Source of the DNA: a candidate division KSB1 bacterium
GTDB taxonomy: Bacteria > Zhuqueibacterota > Zhuqueibacteria > Residuimicrobiales > Krinioviventaceae
Direction: 5' to 3'
Assembly (NCBI GenBank): GCA_034521575.1
Contig: JAXHMJ010000005.1
Span: 496,001-560,000 of the forward strand
DNA length: 64,000 nt
Shown in pieces: positions 19,719 through 28,763 of this stretch. Made by a program: the position numbers and the translations under genes. Position 1 is the first letter of the stretch; every line of letters begins with the position of its first letter. The notes beneath the pieces are model-generated. The model was given only the letters and a program-made list of their open reading frames with translations, ran no database searches and was not told where the DNA came from.

Positions 19719-20268
19719 CGTAACCATCGGAGTGGTCGAACTCTCGAGTATTTATAAAGGCTTTGAAGTGCAGGACACCCTGCTCAAACGCGCCCGGGTT
19801 GAAAAGCTGCTGGCGCGCACGATCTGCTCGGGCAAATACCTGATCCTGGTCAAAGGCGAAATCGGGGATGTGGAAACCGCCATGCAGCAGGCGCGCGAAA
19901 CCGGCGGATTTGCCATCGTACTGGCGGAAACGGTCTCCAATGTGCATCCGGACGTGCTGCGCGCCTTGTCCGGAACCGGCAGTTTGGAGACGCCTGAGGC
20001 GCCCGGACTGCTGATCATTGAAACGTTTTCCGTTGCCGCGGCCATCAAAGCGGCGGACATTGCCGTGGATGAAGCCGATATCAATCTGTTGAGAATCCAT
20101 GCGGCCATGGCCATCGGCGGCAAGGGCATGATCCTGGCCACCGGTGATATGGAAGCCCTGCAGTCGGCCGCGGATCCGGCTATCGAGTATCTGAAACAGG
20201 ACGGCTGTCTGGCCGGATTCACCCTGCTGTCCAATCCGCATCAAGACTTGTTAAAAGACCTCGTTTAA
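19708..20268 (+). CDS. pduT: BMC-T shell trimer protein, PduT-like with pore cysteine
   Basis: A 186-residue protein with two tandem BMC domains: residues about 5-90 (IGVVELSSIYKGFEVQDTLLKRA, KYLILVKGEIGDVETAM) and about 97-182 (GLLIIETFSVAAAIKAADIAVDEA, GKGMILATGDMEALQSA). Cys40 in RTICSGKYL falls where PduT has the pore cysteine that binds a [4Fe-4S] cluster. The protein could therefore pass electrons through the shell, together with the PduS-like protein whose gene overlaps it. The PduS-PduT pairing is known from Pdu operons; the electron path here is inferred. Confidence 0.9.
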   Translation: MPDNVTIGVVELSSIYKGFEVQDTLLKRARVEKLLARTICSGKYLILVKGEIGDVETAMQQARETGGFAIVLAETVSNVHPDVLRALSGTGSLETPEAPGLLIIETFSVAAAIKAADIAVDEADINLLRIHAAMAIGGKGMILATGDMEALQSAADPAIEYLKQDGCLAGFTLLSNPHQDLLKDLV

Positions 20269-20284
20269 ACAGACAGGAGTCAAT

Positions 20285-21046
20285 ATGAGCACGAACGAAT
20301 GGCAATTGAAAAAAACAATCCTGGATATCGGCAAACGCCTGTGGGAACGCCGGTATGTGGCCTCGAATGACGGCAACATTACCGTGCGTATGAACGACAA
20401 CGAACTGTTGACCACCCCCACCGGCGTCAGCAAGGGATTCATGACCCAGGATATGATCATAAAGATGAATATGGACGGCAAGGTGCTGTCCGGCAGTTCC
20501 AAATACCGGCCCTCCAGCGAAGCGAAAATGCACATCCAGGTTTACAAGCAGCGTGAGGATATCGCTTCGGTGGTGCACGCGCATCCCCCCTACTGCACCA
20601 GTTTCGCAGTGGCCGGCATTCCACTGAACAAGTGCGTGCTGCCGGAAGCCATTTTGACCCTGGGCGCGGTGCCGATAGCGCCGTACGGCACGCCTTCGAC
20701 CATGGAAATCCCGGACTCTATCAAACCCTACGCGCAAAACTCGGACGCCATTCTGCTGGCCAATCACGGCGCGCTGACGTTCGGTACCGATCTGATCAAC
20801 GCCTATCATAAAATGGAAACCCTGGAACACTCGGCCGAGATCGTGCATTACGCCATTCAGCTGGGCAACGTCAATATGATTCCCCAGGATCAGGTGGACA
20901 AGCTGATGCAGGTGCGCGAACAGATGAACATTCCGGGCAGAATTAACCTGTGCAGCGCCAACAACGGCAGCCAGGCGGACCAGATCGATGAAACTCAGAT
21001 CGAATCCATCACCCGGGAAGTGATCAACCGGTTGAACAAAAGCTAA
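20285..21046 (+). CDS. class II aldolase (L-fuculose/rhamnulose phosphate aldolase type)
   Basis: Class II aldolases of the AraD/FucA fold use zinc to split sugar phosphates. FucA- and RhaD-type reactions give DHAP and L-lactaldehyde. The 253-residue protein shows RYVASNDGNITVRM, TPTGVSKGFMTQDMI, the catalytic Glu in RPSSEAKMH, the zinc motif VVHAHPP and a later ligand in ANHGALTFG. The C-terminal 25 residues, after a linker, end in DETQIESITREVINRL, a helix that resembles an encapsulation peptide. In this setting it is the likely signature enzyme of the BMC. No kinase, isomerase or permease for the sugar is in the window, so the substrate is not proven. Confidence 0.88.
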   Translation: MSTNEWQLKKTILDIGKRLWERRYVASNDGNITVRMNDNELLTTPTGVSKGFMTQDMIIKMNMDGKVLSGSSKYRPSSEAKMHIQVYKQREDIASVVHAHPPYCTSFAVAGIPLNKCVLPEAILTLGAVPIAPYGTPSTMEIPDSIKPYAQNSDAILLANHGALTFGTDLINAYHKMETLEHSAEIVHYAIQLGNVNMIPQDQVDKLMQVREQMNIPGRINLCSANNGSQADQIDETQIESITREVINRLNKS

Positions 21047-21059
21047 AACCGGAGCTTTT

Positions 21060-22244
21060 ATGAAGATTCTCATTGCCAATCCCGGCAGTACCTCGTTCAA
21101 ATGTAAATGCTACGAGTCCTCGGACTGGTCTGTGGTGTTCGAGGCAGCCCTGGAACGCATTGGCGAACCGGAAAGCGCTCTCTCCTACCGGCATGCAGAC
21201 AAAGAGCCGGTTGACGTACGCCGGCCTGTCGCGGATGTTGAACAGGCGATTCAACTCATTCTGGAGGCGCTGCAGACCCACCGATCCCTCGACAGCCTGG
21301 CAGCTGTGGGATTCAAAACCGTGCTTGCCAAAGGCGTAAACGGCTGCGTGCAGTTGGATGACAGCATCATCCGCGCCATGCAGGAATACGAACCGCTGGC
21401 GCCGCTGCACACGCAGATCTATCTGACCGCAATCCGGGTGTTTGAATCGCTGCTGCCGGACACCCCGCGCATCGGATTGTTTGAAACCACCTTTCATCAC
21501 AACATTCCCGCCCCGGCTTTTACCTATGCGATTCCGCAGCGCTATCAGGATAGTCTGGGTCTGCGCAAATACGGATTTCACGGCGCCTCACACTGGTCTA
21601 TTGCCCGGTACCTCGAATCAAATTACCTTGAAAACAAACAGTCCTATACCGCCATTTCCTGTCACCTGGGCGGCAGTTCATCCATCTGCGCCATCCGCAA
21701 CGGCGAGTCCGTGGATACGAGCATGGGCATGAGCCCGCAATGCGGACTGCCGAACGCCAAACGCGTCGGGGATCTGGACAGCTTTGCGCTGCTGTATCTG
21801 ATGGAAAAAGAGACCCTGTCCCCGGCGGCCGCGCGCGAGCTGCTCGCTTCGGAAAGCGGCATTCTGGGTATTTCCGGCATCAGCGGAGATTTCCGCGATA
21901 TTCAAGCCGCCATGGCCAGGGGCAGCGAGCGGGCCCGGCTAACGTTTGATACGTTTGCCTACAGTGTGAAACGCTATATCGGCGAGTATCTGGCCGTGCT
22001 CAATGGCGCGGATTTTATCGTGTTCACCGCCGGACTGGGACAACATTCGCCGGCCCTGCGCCGGGCGGCTCTGGAGAATATGCAGAACCTTGGTATTGAA
22101 CTGGATGAAAAATTGAATGCCGGCACCCCCAAAGAAGGTGTTATTTCAACGCCGAATTCCACAGTCAACGTCCTGGTGCTGCCGACGCATGAAGAACTGA
22201 TCGTGGCGCAGCAGACGGCCGATTTTATACAGGAGAACGCCTGA
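21060..22244 (+). CDS. ackA: acetate/propionate family kinase
   Basis: The 394-residue protein is full length for acetokinases. It has ILIANPGSTSFKCK at the start, FETTFHHNIP, YGFHGASHWS and the ATP-site blocks CHLGGSSSICAI, GESVDTSMGMSP and FTAGLGQHSPALRR. It would make ATP and a free acid from the acyl-phosphate produced by PduL; with L-lactaldehyde as substrate that acid is lactate. The N-terminus (NPGSTSFK) departs a little from the usual NAGSSSLK, as expected for a kinase of another acyl-phosphate. Its stop overlaps the next start (22244), so it is coupled to lutA. Confidence 0.9.
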   Translation: MKILIANPGSTSFKCKCYESSDWSVVFEAALERIGEPESALSYRHADKEPVDVRRPVADVEQAIQLILEALQTHRSLDSLAAVGFKTVLAKGVNGCVQLDDSIIRAMQEYEPLAPLHTQIYLTAIRVFESLLPDTPRIGLFETTFHHNIPAPAFTYAIPQRYQDSLGLRKYGFHGASHWSIARYLESNYLENKQSYTAISCHLGGSSSICAIRNGESVDTSMGMSPQCGLPNAKRVGDLDSFALLYLMEKETLSPAAARELLASESGILGISGISGDFRDIQAAMARGSERARLTFDTFAYSVKRYIGEYLAVLNGADFIVFTAGLGQHSPALRRAALENMQNLGIELDEKLNAGTPKEGVISTPNSTVNVLVLPTHEELIVAQQTADFIQENA

Positions 22245-22969
22245 TGAAAGCCGCACTGTTTATCCCCTGCCTGACCGAACATCTGCTGCCCGAACCGGGA
22301 CTGTCCATGGTCAGGATCCTCAACAAACTGGGCGTGGAGGTGGAATATGTCGAAAATCAGACCTGTTGCGGTCAGCCGGCCTATAACAGCGGCTATCATC
22401 AGCAGGTGATCCCGCTGGCGGAACAGTTTATCGAGCTGTTTCACGATAAAGAGGTGATCATCGCGCCGTCCGGGTCCTGTGTGGCCATGGTGCGCGAGGA
22501 ATATAAACACCTGAAACTGCGCGAGGATCTGAAAGCGCCGTACGAGCGGTTAAAAGGCAGGATATACGAATTTACGGAATTTTTAGTCGATGTGTTGAAC
22601 GTCGATCAGCTGGGCGGCCGATTTCCGCACCGGGTGACGTATCACGATTCCTGTCATCTGTCGAGAATGCTCGGCGTGCGCGAACAGCCGCGCCGTCTGA
22701 TCGCCAACATCGCGGATATCGATTTTTTGGAAATGCAGGGCTCGGATGTGTGCTGCGGATTCGGCGGCACGTTTTCCTACAAGATGAAAGAGATATCGGT
22801 GGAAATGGTCAAACGCAAATGTGACTCTATTCAGGAGAGTCAGGCGGAATACTGCATCGGCGCGGATTCCAGCTGTCTGATGAACATTCAAGGATATCTG
22901 ACTCAAAACGGCTATAGCGCCCGCACCCTGCACATCGCCGAGCTGCTGGCCAGGAGCCTGGAGTTGTAA
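22244..22969 (+). CDS. lutA: LutA-like lactate utilisation Fe-S subunit
   Basis: LutABC is an Fe-S enzyme complex that oxidises L-lactate to pyruvate. LutA carries two CCG domains: here TCCGQPAYNSGY (about residues 40-52) and DVCCGFGGTFSYKMKEIS (about 167-185), plus HDSCHLSR in between. Length (241) matches the family. It begins on the last base of the acetate kinase gene, which ties lactate oxidation to the BMC operon. Cytosolic, possibly membrane-associated through its partners. Confidence 0.92.
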   Translation: MKAALFIPCLTEHLLPEPGLSMVRILNKLGVEVEYVENQTCCGQPAYNSGYHQQVIPLAEQFIELFHDKEVIIAPSGSCVAMVREEYKHLKLREDLKAPYERLKGRIYEFTEFLVDVLNVDQLGGRFPHRVTYHDSCHLSRMLGVREQPRRLIANIADIDFLEMQGSDVCCGFGGTFSYKMKEISVEMVKRKCDSIQESQAEYCIGADSSCLMNIQGYLTQNGYSARTLHIAELLARSLEL

Positions 22970-23046
22970 AACTGCAGCGCCGAGTGTACGCGGCAGGCGG
23001 ATCTATGGCTAAAGGCGCCGAACCGTGACCAAAACAAGGATTGTCT

Positions 23047-24486
23047 ATGCACGTCACGCCTCGCAAAACCAAAACCTATATCAAAACCGCGCTCAAGGAT
23101 TCCGTGCTGCGCCGGGCGGTACTGAACGCCACGGGCTCCACGGTGGCCTCCCGCCAGGCTATTATCGACGAACTGCCTTACTGGGAAGACCTGCGCGAAA
23201 AGGCGCACGCCATTAAAAAAGATGTCATTAAACATCTGGATACCACTCTGCAGACCTTTGAACAGCGCTGCACGGACAACGGCATTCAGGTGCACTGGGC
23301 TGCGGATGATCAAGAGGCGCGGCAGATCATTTTAGGAATCGCAGAGCGCAACCGGGTGTGCAAAGTGGTGAAAAGCAAGTCCCTGACCACCGAGGAAATT
23401 CACCTGAACTCGAGCCTGATCGACAAGGGCATCGACACCCTGGAAACCGATCTGGGAGAATATATCATCCAGCTCATGGAGCAGATCCCGTCGCACCTGA
23501 TCATTCCGGCGCTGCATCTGACGCGCAAAGAAATCGGCAAGTTGTTCCAGGAAAAGCTGGGCAACGCCTACACTGAAGATCCGCATGAATTGTTGAAAAT
23601 AGCGCGGCGCACGCTGCGGCAGCATTTTCTAAGCGCGGACATGGGCATTTCCGGCGCCAATTTCGGCATCGCCGAGACCGGCAGTATCTGCATCGTGGAA
23701 AACGAAGCCAACGCACATCTCACCACCACATTACCGGACATTCACGTCGCGGTGATGGGGATCGAAAAACTGCTGCCGGATTTCAAAGCGCTGCCCTATT
23801 TTCTCAAACTGCTGCCGGCCAACGCCACCGGTCAAAAAAGCTCGACGTTTGTCAATTTCATCAGCGGACCGACGCACGCTAAACTGGGCGAAGGGCCGAA
23901 AGAAATGCACGTGGTGCTGCTGGACAACGGCCGCTCGCGGATTCTGCAGGACCCGAAACTGCGTCAGACCCTGTTCTGCATCCGCTGCGCGTCGTGTCTG
24001 AACAGCTGCCCGGTGTACCAGCAGATCGGCGGACACGCCTACGGCTGGGTATACATGGGACCGATCGGCATCACCCTGATCCCGCAGTACCTGGGCGAAT
24101 CCGTGGGCAAAACATCACCGTACGTGTGTTCGCTGTGCACCGCCTGCCGGGACGCCTGTCCGGTGAAAATCGATCTGCCGGCGCATATTCTGAACCTGCG
24201 CTCGCGACTTGCCGCGCACGGCAAAACCTCGCGCATTGAACGCACCGGCATGCGAATCTGGGCGTTCCTGGCACGGCACCCGCGGCTCTATCGATTTGCC
24301 ACCTGGTTTCCGGGCAAGGCGCAGCAGCTGCTGCCCGGCGGCCGCTCGTTTCCGGCGCCCGGTTATACGCGAAAACGGACGCTGCCCCGGTTCGACGCCC
24401 AAGGATTCCGCAAGCGTTTTAACACCCTGCAGATGCCGTCAGCAGGTCAGCAAACCGAACATGCAAACAGCGAGGATAACCGATGA
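23047..24486 (+). CDS. lutB: LutB-like lactate utilisation Fe-S subunit
   Basis: About 479 residues with the LutB layout: an N-terminal LUD domain (NRVCKVVKSKSLTTEEIHLN, then SADMGISGANFGIAETGSI and a VMGIEKL block) and two ferredoxin-like motifs, CIRCASCLNSCPVY and CSLCTACRDACPVKI, followed by a variable C-terminal tail. ATG 23047 stands six bases after AAGGA; a TTG at 23041 touches that box and is less likely. A gap of about 77 bases separates it from lutA, and it overlaps lutC by four bases (ATGA). Confidence 0.93.
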   Translation: MHVTPRKTKTYIKTALKDSVLRRAVLNATGSTVASRQAIIDELPYWEDLREKAHAIKKDVIKHLDTTLQTFEQRCTDNGIQVHWAADDQEARQIILGIAERNRVCKVVKSKSLTTEEIHLNSSLIDKGIDTLETDLGEYIIQLMEQIPSHLIIPALHLTRKEIGKLFQEKLGNAYTEDPHELLKIARRTLRQHFLSADMGISGANFGIAETGSICIVENEANAHLTTTLPDIHVAVMGIEKLLPDFKALPYFLKLLPANATGQKSSTFVNFISGPTHAKLGEGPKEMHVVLLDNGRSRILQDPKLRQTLFCIRCASCLNSCPVYQQIGGHAYGWVYMGPIGITLIPQYLGESVGKTSPYVCSLCTACRDACPVKIDLPAHILNLRSRLAAHGKTSRIERTGMRIWAFLARHPRLYRFATWFPGKAQQLLPGGRSFPAPGYTRKRTLPRFDAQGFRKRFNTLQMPSAGQQTEHANSEDNR

Positions 24487-25163
24487 ACAGTTCCAGAGAG
24501 GATATCCTGAAACGCATCAAACACGCACTGACCACCGCATCGGATCAGCCGAAAACCGATCCGGACACAGATATCCGCCTGCAAGCCGGGATTGAATCTA
24601 TTGTGGCGCCGGATACAAAAGCACTGACCGACCAGTTTGAGAACGAGTTGAAACAGGTAAGCGCGGAATTTCATTTGATCGACGATATGGATCAGGCATC
24701 CGGAATCATTCAACAGATCGCGCAAGAAATGCAGACGCAGGAGATCGCCGTTGATGCCACCGACACCTGCCGCAGATTGGCGGACGCATTGGAAGCGCAG
24801 TCGATTGCCATCGTGCACACGACAGAGATAGAGTCGCCGGAACGCAAACAGAAACTGGCCGGGATTTCCACCGCACTGGTGGAAGCCTCGTTCGCCATCG
24901 CGGATATCGGCTCGCTGGTGGTGCTGTATGAGCATTCCGGCACCTCGCTGCCGCATTTTCTCACGGATTGCGTGATCGCAGTGGTTCAACAGGAGCGTCT
25001 GTTGGCGAATCAATATGAACTGTTTGATACGATATCCCCGGAACAGGCCAAAGACATGGTGTTTATCACCGGTCCCAGTCGCACCGCGGATATCGAAAAA
25101 GTCCTGGTGCTGGGCGCGCACGGTCCCCGCCGACTGGTGGCGCTGATGATCAAGGAGAAATAG
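24483..25163 (+). CDS. lutC: LutC-like lactate utilisation subunit (LUD domain)
   Basis: The 226-residue protein has the LUD-domain end block ASFAIADIGSLVVLYEHSGTS and the family-typical VFITGPSRTADIEKVLVLGAHGPRRL. It is the third part of the LutABC lactate oxidising complex and overlaps lutB by ATGA. It is the last gene of the one-strand BMC run; the repeat array begins about 180 bases later. No clear terminator was found. Confidence 0.92.
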   Translation: MNSSREDILKRIKHALTTASDQPKTDPDTDIRLQAGIESIVAPDTKALTDQFENELKQVSAEFHLIDDMDQASGIIQQIAQEMQTQEIAVDATDTCRRLADALEAQSIAIVHTTEIESPERKQKLAGISTALVEASFAIADIGSLVVLYEHSGTSLPHFLTDCVIAVVQQERLLANQYELFDTISPEQAKDMVFITGPSRTADIEKVLVLGAHGPRRLVALMIKEK

Positions 25164-25340
25164 CGTCGAACCTCTGTTGTGACTCGCTGCCCCGGTGAAT
25201 GCAGGGTTGACAAACAATTCAAAACAGTACATACTGGAGTACGTTCTGTTGACCTCTCTTTTAATTTATTTAATTACATAATTTTAATCACCCTATTTAC
25301 AACCCTTCTTGGCAACTTGTTTTCAGGATATTCGACATTG

Positions 25341-26804
25341 CCCCACCCCGAGGCCGAGGATAAGTTAAAATGTAGGTCGACCAGGTTGGTCGACCGGCGA
25401 AACCGGACTCGTTGTTTCGGAAAACCGTATTTCCTCCAGTCAGATTCAGGTCAGCTATGAGCGCACTCGATTAATGCAAACCAATACACAGGTCAGCCTG
25501 AGTGCAACCCGGTCAATATCATACGCGCCGGCACAAGGCCGACGAACTCGACGGTCTACATCGACCGTCGTCCGGTATCCGGAAACCAGATGATCGCAGC
25601 ACAGTCCCGGCCCTGAAAGAGTGAGATCAACTATCCTGAGCGCAATTCCTGAATAAAGAACACAGACAACCAAAATCCAAGACCTGCATTGTGCTATACT
25701 GCAAATTCGACAATCATCTCCGCCCCGAGGCCGAGAATAAGTTAAATGTAGGTCGACCAGGTTGGTCGACCGGCGAAACCGGACTCGTTGTTTCGGAAAA
25801 CCGTATTTCCTCCAGTCAGATTCAGGTCAGCTGGTGAGCGCACTCGATTAATGCAAACCAATACACAGGTCAGCCTGAGTGCAACCTAGTCAATATCATA
25901 CGATCCGGCACAAGGCCGACGATCTCGACGGTCTACATCGACCGTCGTCCGGTATCCGGAAACCAGATGATCGCAGCACAGTCCCCGGCCCTCAAAGAGT
26001 GAGATCAACTTTCCTGAGCGCGATTCCTGAATAAAGAACACAGACAACCAAAATCCAAGACCTGCATCGTGCTATACTGCAAATTCGACAATCATCCCCG
26101 CCCCGAGGCCGAGAATAAGTTAAAATGTAGGTCGACCAGGTTGGTCGACCGGCGAAACCGGACTCGTTGTTTCGGAAAACCGTATTTCCTCCAGTCAGAT
26201 TCAGGTCAGCTATGAGCGCACTCGATTAATGCAAACCAATACACAGGCCAGCCTGAGTGCAACCCGGTCAATATCATACGCGCCGGCACAAGGCCGACGA
26301 ACTCGACGGCCTACATCGACCGTCGTCCGGTATCCGGAAACCAGATGATCGCAGCACAGTCCCGGCCCTGAAAGGGCGAAATCAACTTTCCTGAGCGCGA
26401 TTCCTGAATAAAGAACACAGACAACCAAAATCCAAGACCTGCATCGTGCTATACTGCAAATTCGACAATCATCTCCACCCCGAGGCCGGGGATAAGCTAA
26501 AATGTAGGTCGACCAGGTTGGTCGACCGGCGAAACCGGACTCGTTGTTTCGGAAAACCGTATTTCCTCCAGTCAGATTCAGGTCAGCTATGAGCGCACTC
26601 GGTCAAAGCAGACAACTACACAGGCCATCCGAGAGCGGTAAAAACAGTCAATCTCGGGCGCGCCAGCGCAAGGCCGACGAACTCGACGGCCTACATTCAC
26701 CGACCAAGCTGATCGATGGAATGAACACCCGAAAACGTCTACGTATAAAGGATTGACAGGTCTACGTATACTTTGTTTCAATCCCACATGGGTTCGATCA
26801 AAAT
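25341..26804. repeat. mosaic tandem repeat array A (about 377-bp unit, 3.3 copies, then a second unit type)
   Basis: Four direct copies of one unit start (by the AGGCCGAG mark) at 25351, 25728, 26106 and 26483, so the period is 377-378 bases. Each has the palindromic pair GGTCGACC-AGGTT-GGTCGACC, a CTCCAGTCAGATTCAGG block and a CGACGGT...ACCGTCG hairpin. The fourth copy switches at 26601 into a different unit (GGTCAAAGCAGACAACTA...), which also makes up array B. Copies are more than 95% alike by eye, but frames are not kept between copies. Array A marks the left border of the A+T-rich island. Confidence 0.85.
26775..26804 (+). repeat. solitary CRISPR-repeat-like 30-mer, copy 1
   Basis: The 30-base element starts GTTTCAATCCCACATGGG and ends TTCGATCAAAAT. 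Start, end and length are those of common type I/III CRISPR repeats, but only one copy stands here with no spacer array. Related copies lie in array B at 33784 and 34203. Confidence 0.5.
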
Positions 26805-26930
26805 ATAATTGAATCTCGGATTAAACATACCGGTCCCATCGAAACAGCTATTTTGGGTTGAGTACAGCGGCAGATATTATAAAGCAGGTTCATCCTCGAA
26901 TTTCTTACCATAGATTCCCACTAATTCTCA

Positions 26931-28463
26931 TCATTTAAACTGAAAAGCATACAGCTTACAATCCCTCATCACGAACCGCAATCTTACTATCTTGCCATTT
27001 AAACTTTCAAGATTACCATCACTAGTCCAGCTCACGGGAAACCGCACTGAATTGCCAACAATCCAGTTGGATTCTTCTATGCTGAAACCTGGTATTGGAT
27101 ATCCGTCATGATCCAGAATTTCAACCCGAATAGATCCACCAGCTCCGGTATTGGCATTAATTTCCAACTTGTTCCCTTTAAACGTTATTGGTTTGGTAAT
27201 CATTTCACCGCCCTCGTATGGAGCATCTGCTGAAACAAACCCGTCTAATCTCATAATTGCACGACTTAGAACAGATCTACTCATACCATCCGGAGCATCA
27301 GGGTCTATCCTGCCTATTCTGTCAAAATTCCAGCCCACATAATAAATCCATATCTCATCACCCATAACAATTGGATTTGGCAGAGCCCAAACGCATTTTG
27401 AATCAAATCTTCCGGAAGGCCCTGGCCCCATAAATGCTTTCCGGTTACCCATTCTTTTGAATTCTTTACTGTCTCTGCTAATTAACAACCTGACATCTCT
27501 CATTCCCGGTCTCAGATCATGTTCACCCCTCCCTTTCCAATGCCAGAAAGCCTGCGCCAACCCGATGTATACATTTTCATAAGGAAAAATTGTGGCGCCG
27601 TAATACCCCATTGGAGCATCATTCCGAAGGTCTTCCGGTTTACTCCTGTCAGCCCTTTCTGAAAAATATGTATACTGATCTTTAATATCAGTCCATATAG
27701 CAAAACCCGTATTCTCTAAACTGCTTTCCAAATCATTCATTTCTGCACGCCTGACACATCTTCCATAAATCCTCTCCCTCGTAAATAATAAATATTTTCC
27801 GAGATTTTTATCCCAGAAAATTATTGTTTGAGTGTCAACAGGCCCGTCACGCGGATCAACATTGGCATAAAAACTCCAGTCTATTCCATCCGGTGAACTG
27901 TATATATGTAATTCTTTTGAAGGATATACTTTACTCTGTGTTTTATATCTATGTTCAGCTAAAGCCATTGGATCAATCCACACAGCAGTTCCTCCATTTG
28001 CTTCAGGTGGAAAAACTATATTATTTTTTTTTGAACCTTTAACCTCGTATTTTCCCAAAACAGGTTTTTTAAAATCAATCCCATTGTTTGATTCAGCGTA
28101 TCCCGCAGTTCTTTTCTTTACATTTTCCAGAGCAGGGATAGTTAAATCATACCAAATCCGGATTTTCCCATCCTTATCTTTAATCACACTGGAATATGGA
28201 AGAATTAATCCGTCTTTTTCATGAGGCAGATCTGTGTCAATAATGATTTCTCCGGTCTGATACGGAGGATTCATTACAAAATCAATATGCTTGTTTAAAT
28301 CTATTAAAAAATCATCTATAAACAACTGTTTGTCGTTTCCTACATCAATATATGTTGTATCGCCATATTCATAAAAAACATACTGTGCATTTAGATCAAT
28401 CACACATGTTAAAAGAAAACAAATACATACACAACATATTAATTTTTTTAAATTTGATTTCAT
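26931..28463 (-). CDS. secreted five-bladed beta-propeller protein, GH43/GH32-like
   Basis: A 510-residue protein with a signal peptide (residues 1-26, ending in LNAQ). The body resembles the large group of secreted five-bladed beta-propeller proteins in carbohydrate-degrading bacteria that look like GH32/GH43: FIDDFLID near residue 50, then SPDGIDWSFY, FTRERIYGRCVRRAE, LISRDSKEFKRMG, IWIYYVGWNFD and the C-terminal beta-sandwich (NTGAGGSIRVEILDHDGYPIPGFS). Catalytic residues cannot be placed with certainty, and no substrate can be named. It is intact, unlike its neighbours, and visibly richer in A+T than the genes outside the arrays, so it probably came in with the island. Confidence 0.7.
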   Translation of the reverse strand: MKSNLKKLICCVCICFLLTCVIDLNAQYVFYEYGDTTYIDVGNDKQLFIDDFLIDLNKHIDFVMNPPYQTGEIIIDTDLPHEKDGLILPYSSVIKDKDGKIRIWYDLTIPALENVKKRTAGYAESNNGIDFKKPVLGKYEVKGSKKNNIVFPPEANGGTAVWIDPMALAEHRYKTQSKVYPSKELHIYSSPDGIDWSFYANVDPRDGPVDTQTIIFWDKNLGKYLLFTRERIYGRCVRRAEMNDLESSLENTGFAIWTDIKDQYTYFSERADRSKPEDLRNDAPMGYYGATIFPYENVYIGLAQAFWHWKGRGEHDLRPGMRDVRLLISRDSKEFKRMGNRKAFMGPGPSGRFDSKCVWALPNPIVMGDEIWIYYVGWNFDRIGRIDPDAPDGMSRSVLSRAIMRLDGFVSADAPYEGGEMITKPITFKGNKLEINANTGAGGSIRVEILDHDGYPIPGFSIEESNWIVGNSVRFPVSWTSDGNLESLNGKIVRLRFVMRDCKLYAFQFK

Positions 28464-28763
28464 TATTATAGATATTAAAAATTTGTTACCTAAAAATCCA
28501 ATCTTGATTTTTTTGAGCTTATGGAAGGCACCTCGTCCTTTTACTCCTGGGTTGGTCTTTATAGTTTTCTCCTTTCTTTGTTTTTATGCCACCTCAAGTC
28601 CGCCTGAATGACATAGGCGGGCAGGCCCCTCCCCATTGGCTTTGTGAAAATGATATTTCCCGATTCTCCGGACAGGCTATATAGTTTTATTTCCATTTGA
28701 TGTCCGGTGTTCCTGCCGCTTAAACTTGTTTTTCTTTTGCGCATCTTTAGTCATTTAGTAAAA
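28464..28763. other. intergenic stretch with a REP-like hairpin
   Basis: No gene can be supported in these 300 bases. A hairpin, CCGCCT / AGGCGG with a nine-base loop, lies at 28600-28620 and is followed by GGCAGGCCCC; it looks like the small GC-rich palindromes scattered in FCB-group genomes. A short minus-strand frame (28559-28744) has no family resemblance. Confidence 0.4.

Noticed and set aside
12878-25163. The BMC as a propanediol (Pdu), ethanolamine (Eut) or glycyl-radical system
   Set aside because: No signature diol dehydratase, ammonia lyase or glycyl radical enzyme is present; the class II aldolase is the best signature enzyme.
25455-26428. Nearly identical 72-residue minus-strand frames in array A (25455-25673 and 26210-26428) as a repeated small gene
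   Set aside because: The frame is broken in the copy between them, and the likeness follows from the DNA repeat itself. No ribosome binding site or family match is seen.
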